Source of the DNA: Aspergillus flavus
Lineage: Eukaryota > Ascomycota > Eurotiomycetes > Eurotiales > Aspergillaceae
Assembly: GCF_009017415.1 (NCBI RefSeq)
Contig: NC_092404.1
Coordinates: 1,798,001-1,862,000 of the forward strand
Length of the DNA: 64,000 nucleotides
Direction of reading: 5' to 3'
Part shown: positions 57,577 to 64,000 of the stretch, one piece after another
Layout of the letters: the number at the start of each line of letters is the position of its first letter
How positions within the stretch are numbered: position 1 is the first letter of the stretch
Position numbers and translations under genes: made by a program
The notes under the pieces: generated by a model
Databases searched by the model: none
The model's input: the letters and a program-made list of their open reading frames with translations, nothing else
Told to the model about the DNA's origin: nothing

Positions 57577-59289
57577 CTAAAAGAGAACTCCTAAGAATTT
57601 CTTTAGTGCGGAAGTTGTTCCTTCTTGTTGCTCCTTTATGGATATGTGTAGCCAGTAATGACTGGGAATGGTTTCTGAACCGTCTGTGGGATATTCATCT
57701 GCTTCTACACACACAATGAGATCGTCTACTTTGACCTTTTGCCCCATAGGTTGGAGATTTGATTTCTCGCCGACCAGGATTTGAAGTTCGTCAAAGTTGA
57801 ATCTCTTACTGTCACTGTCTGAATAGCGTGTAGCATCAAAGCCTAGACCGAAGTCTGGCGATGACCCTACTATAACCACGATCTGAGGTTTATTCTTATT
57901 CGGGTCTTGCCAAATAAGGAAGGCCAATATGGTACCGTGTGTTCCAGTAGGGTTCAGGCTTGAGAAAACTAGCCAATTTTCGTTTTCGGTGGGTGGCGAT
58001 GTCAAGTCTAAATGTATCTTCTCTACATCCCTGTCCACTGTGGGAGACACGATCCGTATCAGGCGGTAATGGGGCAGACGGTATCGGGACGAATGTGCGT
58101 AGCCCGATATATTAAAGATGACATGACCTAATGGTCCTTTCATATCCTCGTCGAAAGTTGTTTGGGGCACGTATATGGTTTGCATACGGCTGGAGACTGA
58201 CTCCCTTAATAGGAGCCCAAGATCTTGTCTGGCGTACCTATTATCAAAAGTTGAAAGCCGGGTTAGACATATAGCCAAGAACTTGTATCCGGTTTGGCCC
58301 TTGATGTCTTGGGAAATGCCGCAACGAAGCAGTGCTATGATGTCGTGCCCCCGTAGGTCTGGCTGGAGATCGTGAAGTGGCAAATCAATACGCAAGCCCC
58401 TGTTCGTCATTGCATATGGTGGAGTAGGCTCCAATTGCCGGTAAGCTATGATGTCCTGGCTATCTTCAAAGTGCGCTGGGGTTGTTGCGAGTAGACCACT
58501 AAGGCGGTACCTGGACGCGCTCTTGTCAGTCCAAGCAAAGATGGTCTGATCGTCCGATTGCTTCATGATCTCTTCCTGTAGGCGAAGAAAAGCTTTCTTT
58601 CCTCCTTCGCCGTATAGCATGGGCATATTGACAGAAAATATTCCCATCAGGCAGTAGGCCATGTCCTCTGGTCGGGTAGTTTGCCGCCTAGCAGCCCATG
58701 ACATGCGTTGCGCTATACTCCTCTGGAAAAGCGGTCTACTCTCTAAAAGCCGTACTTTATTTCTTAGAACGGCCTCGTCAATACGTGTGATATCCATCAG
58801 CCAGTTAGTCAAGCTGCTTCGCTCTCCAAAATGGACCCAATCTCTGGAGAAGAACACAACCTCAGAGGGAGCCAGCAGCTCCTGTAGGGTCCATCCACGA
58901 GTGAACCATCTGCTTTGTTCAAACTCGGCAGTATTCACTTCTGCTCCAGAATGCCCTTCTCTCATCGTGACGTCGGAAAGATACGCGTAACAGATTGCAG
59001 CGTTTTCATACCACGTGAACATGGAATTGATCGCCTCGGATAGCTCTGCACTGCTGCTCTTGTCGATGCAGCAGGTATCAATCCAGATGTAGCCAAACCG
59101 ATCCGCCCGCGCTTGCGCACATGCTCCTTGAACTTTTGACCATGCGGATTTTGTCTGTCCTGTGTGATGTTGCATATCTGTGAAAAGAACCTCCTCCTCT
59201 CCCCAGGTGTGGGACAGAATTGCATATCTGGGGATGCGGTCTGGCGGAAACTCCACCAATTCAATGGTATGGGTGCGCAGTAGACGCAT
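57577..59289 (-). CDS. HET-domain heterokaryon incompatibility-like protein
   Basis: A single exon encodes 570 residues. HET domain (PF06985) at about 20-150: YAILSHTWGEEEV, YIWIDTCCIDKSSSAELSEAINSMF, CYAYLSDV, SRWFTRGWTLQELLAP. This is followed by the usual post-HET segment RMSWAARRQTTRPEDMAYCLMGIF, NMPMLYGEGGKKAFLRLQEEI. The C-terminal 300 residues have no recognised domain; there is no NACHT or WD40 region. HET proteins trigger programmed cell death on non-self recognition between hyphae, and many act downstream of other sensors. The frame is complete, with ATG at 59289 and a stop at 57577. Confidence 0.92.
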   Translation of the reverse strand: MRLLRTHTIELVEFPPDRIPRYAILSHTWGEEEVLFTDMQHHTGQTKSAWSKVQGACAQARADRFGYIWIDTCCIDKSSSAELSEAINSMFTWYENAAICYAYLSDVTMREGHSGAEVNTAEFEQSRWFTRGWTLQELLAPSEVVFFSRDWVHFGERSSLTNWLMDITRIDEAVLRNKVRLLESRPLFQRSIAQRMSWAARRQTTRPEDMAYCLMGIFSVNMPMLYGEGGKKAFLRLQEEIMKQSDDQTIFAWTDKSASRYRLSGLLATTPAHFEDSQDIIAYRQLEPTPPYAMTNRGLRIDLPLHDLQPDLRGHDIIALLRCGISQDIKGQTGYKFLAICLTRLSTFDNRYARQDLGLLLRESVSSRMQTIYVPQTTFDEDMKGPLGHVIFNISGYAHSSRYRLPHYRLIRIVSPTVDRDVEKIHLDLTSPPTENENWLVFSSLNPTGTHGTILAFLIWQDPNKNKPQIVVIVGSSPDFGLGFDATRYSDSDSKRFNFDELQILVGEKSNLQPMGQKVKVDDLIVCVEADEYPTDGSETIPSHYWLHISIKEQQEGTTSALKKFLGVLF

Positions 59290-60031
59290 CTTGTTATATG
59301 GCTATATTTATACGAGAGGTAGCAAGAAAAATAACCAGGGAAGAGACAGAAGTGAGTGAGATGTGGATGTATATGCTGGGAGGAAGTTGGACGCTGCTAA
59401 GTAATGGTGGGGTTGTAAGAGCTCGACAAGGCTGGACTCAACTCACGTGGCTTCGCATTAGTGACTTGACGCCCCTAACCAATCTAGAGCGCTGGATAAT
59501 GCTTCCTGATGTTGGGTATACAACGGGTCTGCAACTAAGAACTGTCCTGTATTCACTGACACAGATGTGTCTATCCGGACCTTTTTCATACTTCGTGTTT
59601 CTCTGAAGCAAGTATTACGATTACGCTCTTTGGCTTTCACGGTTATTGTTTTCTCCACATTTCACCAGTTATTCCCCGCCATGGGAGTATTATGCCTTGG
59701 GTACATTGTGACCAGTAATGGGCATATATCACCCTAGAGCGTTGTTGAAAAGGTCTGCTCAACCCGTGCCTCTGAAGTCCTCGTATTTGTAACTCACGGT
59801 GAAGAGGTAAGGACTTAGTATGGGTAGGTACAACTTGGTGAATACAGCCTTTAGGCTTCAGGGTTTCTATGTAGGTCTCTATGTGTGTTTGCCTTGGTCT
59901 CCAGCCGTGTGTTAAACTTGAGGTACAAACACCGTGAACTCTCATCCTGCTAGGCTCCATTCTTCCTCCATTCTTCTCCCAAAATTGTTCACGCTTCCCA
60001 CTAAGAAAGGTTCGCGTCTTCTAAAACGGTT
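59290..60031. other. spacer between the HET gene and the kinase-like relic
   Basis: About 0.74 kb without a gene. AT-rich sequence directly upstream of the HET ATG includes a TATAAATA-like element on the minus strand. Frames at 59220-59606 and 59643-59960 are chance. Confidence 0.45.
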
Positions 60032-60960
60032 ATGTATAGACTGGGAAAACAGCTCATATCCTTGGACTTACCTGACACCACGAAGAAAGAGATCGACTTT
60101 ACTGATACCTCATTCTTCACCACCAGCCCAAACCGCCACCTCCCAACACCTGCCCAGGTCAGGGCTTTGTCCAAAGATATCGATACAAGCTGGCAACCAA
60201 CTTCTATCGAATTTAGAAATCTCAACCTGATTGTCAAATTCGGTCTTTATGTGGCAATTGTCGAGGCACTGAATCTGTGGATGGTCAAAAAGGTTTTTCA
60301 TGACAAAGTTCCAGTGCCTGAGCTTTTTGGCTGGCGGGTCGATGATGAAGACTATGTGTTCATATATATGGAGCTCATCGAAGGACCAACACTCGACGAG
60401 TGCTGGAATCGTCTAGGCACTGTGGAGAAGAGGGCCATCTCTGATCAACTATCACGGATTGGGAGACTCTGCGGCAACTCGAGCAAGACCCCTCTGATCA
60501 GTTTATCGGTAAGACCGAAATCATAAGCTGAACGTTTCAATATTCACTAACTAGCTCCTGTTCAGGATCAATCAATCGAGAGTGTCTTCCAGACTACGTG
60601 TTCATGAGCCGGCTGTTAGCTGGACCATTTCCCAGTATCAAAGAGTTCAACGACTGGTTCGCTTATCCCAATCGTGGTTTACTTCCGGATAATGGGGACA
60701 TAAAGTTTACCCATGCAGAGCTAGAACGGCGAAATATCATCGTATCCTCCTTCGCTCCGGTTCAGATTGTTATTGTGAACTGGTAGCAAGCGGGCTGGTA
60801 TCCGGATTACTGGGAATACTGCAAAGCCTTCTATACGTGCTGGGATGGTGAGTGGCGCAAGGATTATGTCGACAAGTTTTACAGCCTCGTACGGATGCGT
60901 ACACTGTTTTTTTCTGATTATTGCATGGCTATGGGGACCGACTAACTCTATGTTCTGAAG
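60032..60960 (+). pseudogene. broken aminoglycoside-phosphotransferase-like (APH) protein
   Basis: Family segments are in order: LPTPAQVRALSKDI, LNLIVKFG, VPVPELFGWRVDD, YVFIYMELIEGPTLDECW, then in a shifted frame LEQDPSDQF, then a normal intron (about 60505-60565), DYVFMSRLLAGPFPS, FTHAELERRNIIV, QAGWYPDYWEYCKA. Three defects are seen: a frame change near 60465-60475, the catalytic HGD/HxD position reading H-A-E (Asp to Glu), and a TAG at 60784-60786 before QAGWYPD where members have Glu. Fungal APH-like proteins are numerous, with unknown small-molecule or protein targets. This copy is dead or non-catalytic. It sits between the HET and F-box genes. Confidence 0.75.
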
Positions 60961-61278
60961 TCTTATGCATATTAGCATGGCCTGTGTCCAGTTTCATTAC
61001 GTGTGAATTTCAACAGAACAACTCAGTAGTTTTACTTGAAAGCAGGCGAGGATAGTTGTGGCGCAGCAGCTCAACTCGCTGATATAGTCGCTACAATGTA
61101 ATTTCAGACTGACTTATGGTTACGCTTGCTTCAAATAGCCTGGCCAGTTGCACATTTCAGTTACCCATAGATTCATTTGCCCTGGTATGCCGTCAATTCC
61201 TTAGTTCGATGATCTATCACGCCCAAATCCATACCCTAAGAGGCCAAACTGCGGATCCCAACATCATCAGACCTCTCC
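60961..61278. other. spacer
   Basis: About 0.3 kb between the APH-like relic and the 3' end of the small minus-strand gene. Nothing is seen in it apart from a chance + strand frame that overlaps the right end (61116-61334). Confidence 0.4.
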
Positions 61279-61868
61279 TCAACATCCGTTCCCCAGCTGC
61301 GGAGCCACTCGCCGTAGACCAATCCCATGTGTAGGAGGATCGCGCTTAGATTGAACGATTTCAATCGCCTCAGCCCCAATATTTCCCTTCGCAACCAAAT
61401 AACGCACATAATCCATCGTCCATTCCTGACACCTCCTATTCGTAGTCTGCATCATCTCAAAAGTCAGCAACAAACAACCCAACAATACCAGACACCACAA
61501 AAGATAAACGAACATACATCATCAACAGGCGCCATGAAATCCCGACTAACCCCCGGTGCCGGCACCTGTGCGGCAGCAATCTCCAGGTCCCCTTTAGGAT
61601 CAGTACGTATATTGCAACCCCCCTCCGGCCAGTCAAAAATATGTGCGGAGTCGACCTCGCCAATCGGCCATATTTCGTATGGTTCGGTGCTTCCGGCCGG
61701 GTCATAGCATCTTTTAAATTCGTGGGCGAAGCCGATCATCGGTGCGCCAACGACGTTGATTAGGCTGCCGCTTGTGGGTTGTTGAGCTGATGGAACCCAG
61801 ATTGCGAAGTGGGCTCGTTGGGTTTTTGAGGACCTGGTTGAGATGAGGCAGATGGTACGTGGTGCCAT
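61279..61868 (-). CDS. small conserved fungal protein of unknown function
   Basis: Two exons (61868-61518, 61446-61279; 71-nt intron) join in phase to give 172 residues. Recognisable family segments are HFAIWVPSAQQ, INVVGAPMIGFAHEFKR, NRRCQEWTMDYVRYLVAKG and DPPTHGIGLR. I recall this as a widespread small Aspergillus/Penicillium family (DUF6914-like; the name is from memory). The sequence has the beta-strand-rich start and conserved Cys/Trp of a papain-like or NlpC-like fold, but no catalytic assignment can be made. No signal peptide. ATG 61868 is chosen because the upstream in-frame extension (to 62027) is Thr/His-rich and unlike the family. Confidence 0.75.
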
Positions 61869-62838
61869 TTTGGGTTCCTTGGGCTTGGTGTGCGTATGAG
61901 TGCTTTTGTAATGTAAGCTTAATGTGTGATTTGGGGTCGTTGATATTGTTAGGATTCGGGGATAGAAGGTAGATATACGTCGGTTTGAAGACGTTAAATC
62001 TGATGGGTTGAGACGATGAGTAGGCATCTACGCCGAGATTGAATCATAGCAGTATGCACTTCGGCTCTTCCATGAATGAGTCTACACTATTCACCATTAG
62101 ATACGTCAATGACCGCGCGGCTTTGTTAGGCATCAGACTTTTGTTCTGCATACAATGAATAGTCCTTCTATGCTGCTTTGGGTCTTTAGCAAGGAATTGG
62201 GCCCTTCACTTCCTAAAAAGAGCCCAAGGTTACGATAGTTACATAAAATAGAACATGTAAATATCATATAGTGCGCTTACCCTACATCAGTCCCGGGGAA
62301 GACTTGCCTACGCCGGCGTTAATGGGGGTTTGCCTACTTTGATTAGAGCCTAGGAAAGAACATGATCAACTGCTCTTTTCAAATTGAAGTTCAGCATACC
62401 CGTTGGCAAAGTTACCAGTTGGCAGTTGTCTATTCCTGTGTTATAGGTCATGCAATATCATATCCATCCTTTCGCCCTTTGACCATGTCTAATACCCTTT
62501 GTATGCATTCTAAATTGGAGATATGTGTTCAATGTCAAAGGCATTATAATCGTCAGCATTGAATTAGATTAACTGGCGCAGTGGCTTTTCATAAAGATAG
62601 GTGGTAAACCAGGAATTGTCAGAGTAGATAAGATGAATTCAAGTCACGTCATAAAGTCTTCATGGTAAAGTCAACACTTGCCGCGCGCTCAGTTGATCGG
62701 GGATGTGAAAGATGACTATTGCTATGTGAGTGCTTTACATTGTACTGGCTGCCTCAGAGCCTGCTCATATCCCCATTGATCAACGAAGTAATGAATGCAT
62801 CTAAAACAGGTCCAAAGAATACATGATCGAGCAACAAG
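61869..62838. other. spacer, nothing recognised
   Basis: About 1 kb without a gene; promoters of the small protein (-) and the F-box gene (+) must lie here. A + strand frame at 62362-62562 has no support. Confidence 0.45.
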
Positions 62839-63849
62839 ATGCCACTTATCAGCAAGACAAAGCGACACTTCCTTAGATCAGTCTGCCACTCACATATCCC
62901 CACTGGCAAAAATGAACATACGCACCGCAGATTCGATCCTTACATTCTGAACCTACCAACCGAGCTCCTACTACTGATATTCTCTCTCCTCCCATTCCCA
63001 AGCCAAGTATGTTTCGCCCTAACCTGCAAGCACATGTATCAACTCTTCAGCTCAGTCCTCGACGACGAGAGACTTTGCTTCCCCAGAGTGTTCTCCAGCA
63101 AGAAGTTCGAGATACCCTCTAATGAACCGCATATTCCACGAAACCAGGTACTCACACTCCTCCAAAATACTCGCTGGGCATACTGCTCCGGACGTCTCAA
63201 ACTCCATCCTCGCTCCGAGTTCGGATTGTGGTTATTACCAAAGCCGAGTCTTCGAAAGTGCATGGATAATGCTGGAATTGAGCACCTATGCGGCTGCATT
63301 TCACTGACACCCCGCCATCAAATGCGACTAGAACGATGGCTGAAAACAGGATTCATTGATACTTCCAGTGACTTTTACGGAAACGCTAGAATATTCCAGC
63401 TGTCGCGCGATGAACGAGGCCGGCCTTATCTTCTTCATCAATGTTCTATGATGGATAATGCCGACGCGAACATTCAGCTCACAATGGCCCTTCTTATGGA
63501 TGACGACCTCTGTTTTATTGTCAACACGAGGTATGAGGTTCGCCTACGCAGACCCTCGCCACTGCCCGATTGGAGGGCTGAACCCTTCATTCGATGTAAC
63601 GGGGATGCTGTGTATATTTGTACCGACTGGACTTTGATTGAGATAATATGGTGTTGGGCAACAACGAATTGTTCTCTATGTGCGATGCGTGCTGAACAAA
63701 TCGTTCGTTTACATGGAAGACTGTCTACCGTTGTTCAAGGCGTTCGCAATCTTGGGAGAAGTTTTAGTGATCGTGCTGTGAGACGCTGGTTGTATCAGAG
63801 CTCTGTCACTTGGTCTGCTTTTCATCGTTGGTATACTGGCTTTAAGTAA
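62839..63849 (+). CDS. F-box protein
   Basis: A single exon encodes 336 residues. The F-box is at about 35-75: ILNLPTELLLLIFSLLPFPSQVCFALTCKHMYQLF, which would bind Skp1 and make the protein a substrate receptor of an SCF ubiquitin ligase. The rest (about 100-336) is rich in Cys, Trp and Arg and is shared by many expanded fungal F-box proteins without a known ligand domain. A CxxC-like pair (NCSLCAMR) is near residue 287. The frame is intact and ends at TAA 63847-63849. Confidence 0.85.
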   Translation: MPLISKTKRHFLRSVCHSHIPTGKNEHTHRRFDPYILNLPTELLLLIFSLLPFPSQVCFALTCKHMYQLFSSVLDDERLCFPRVFSSKKFEIPSNEPHIPRNQVLTLLQNTRWAYCSGRLKLHPRSEFGLWLLPKPSLRKCMDNAGIEHLCGCISLTPRHQMRLERWLKTGFIDTSSDFYGNARIFQLSRDERGRPYLLHQCSMMDNADANIQLTMALLMDDDLCFIVNTRYEVRLRRPSPLPDWRAEPFIRCNGDAVYICTDWTLIEIIWCWATTNCSLCAMRAEQIVRLHGRLSTVVQGVRNLGRSFSDRAVRRWLYQSSVTWSAFHRWYTGFK

Positions 63850-64000
63850 GTTACCTTGGTTTTGTGCATAGCACAATATCGTAGTCCGGAAAATGGAACC
63901 TTTTCGCGGTTTTTATTATTTAGGTAGAATGGATTATATGAGTCTGTATGTTTGATTTGTCGGAATATCTACGGTCATTCTGTCGCTGTACTATTCTTAC

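Noticed and set aside
1..64000. CRISPR arrays or prokaryotic operons
   Set aside because: No regularly spaced repeats; gene structure is clearly that of an intron-containing fungus.

Overview
The window is nuclear DNA from a filamentous ascomycete, most likely Eurotiales (Aspergillus or Penicillium type). Genes are split by short GT-AG introns, mostly 47-95 nt, with CTGAC/CTAAC-like branch points. The gene set includes NoxR, a CipC-like small protein, a pectate lyase, a Zn2Cys6 regulator, a HET protein and a PA-TM-RING ligase. There is no bacterial-type operon, rRNA, convincing tRNA or CRISPR array. I built the gene models by hand and checked reading phase across every junction I report.

Left part (0-14.5 kb), mostly conserved genes: a disordered serine-rich protein; a PITSLRE-type cyclin-dependent kinase divergent from the copper chaperone for SOD1; the NADPH oxidase activator NoxR; a secreted LPMO-like protein (mature N-terminal His) divergent from a pectate lyase; and a three-exon CipC/DUF3759-type gene. 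The middle part (15-22 kb) is an accessory block: a frameshifted hypothetical gene, a truncated nucleoside-phosphorylase relic, a 7TM protein, a pair of diverged direct repeats and a probable tyrosine-recombinase (Crypton-like) relic. Two housekeeping genes follow (22-25.3 kb): a Ufe1/syntaxin-18 SNARE and an aspartate aminotransferase.

From 28 to 42 kb the content looks specialised. An FAD monooxygenase with a large C-terminal multi-pass membrane domain is divergent from a Zn2Cys6 regulator across 355 bp. Then come two broken genes: an SRPK-like kinase, and a gene combining a ubiquitin-like head with a PD-(D/E)XK-like nuclease tail. A P450 follows. No PKS, NRPS, prenyltransferase or separate terpene cyclase is seen, so this is at most a small or remnant metabolite locus.

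The right part (44-64 kb) holds a secreted/membrane RING-H2 ligase, a 5.6-kb gene-free stretch, a large protein resembling a STAND NTPase whose P-loop appears degraded, a phytanoyl-CoA dioxygenase-like enzyme, a NADAR-domain protein convergent with a HET-domain protein, a broken aminoglycoside-phosphotransferase-like gene, a small family protein and an F-box protein. This density of HET, NADAR, STAND-like and decayed accessory genes is typical of fast-evolving self/non-self regions. The most unusual items are the monooxygenase fusion, the ubiquitin-like/nuclease relic, the pseudo-STAND protein, the NADAR-HET pair and a strong hairpin in the LPMO-pectate lyase spacer.
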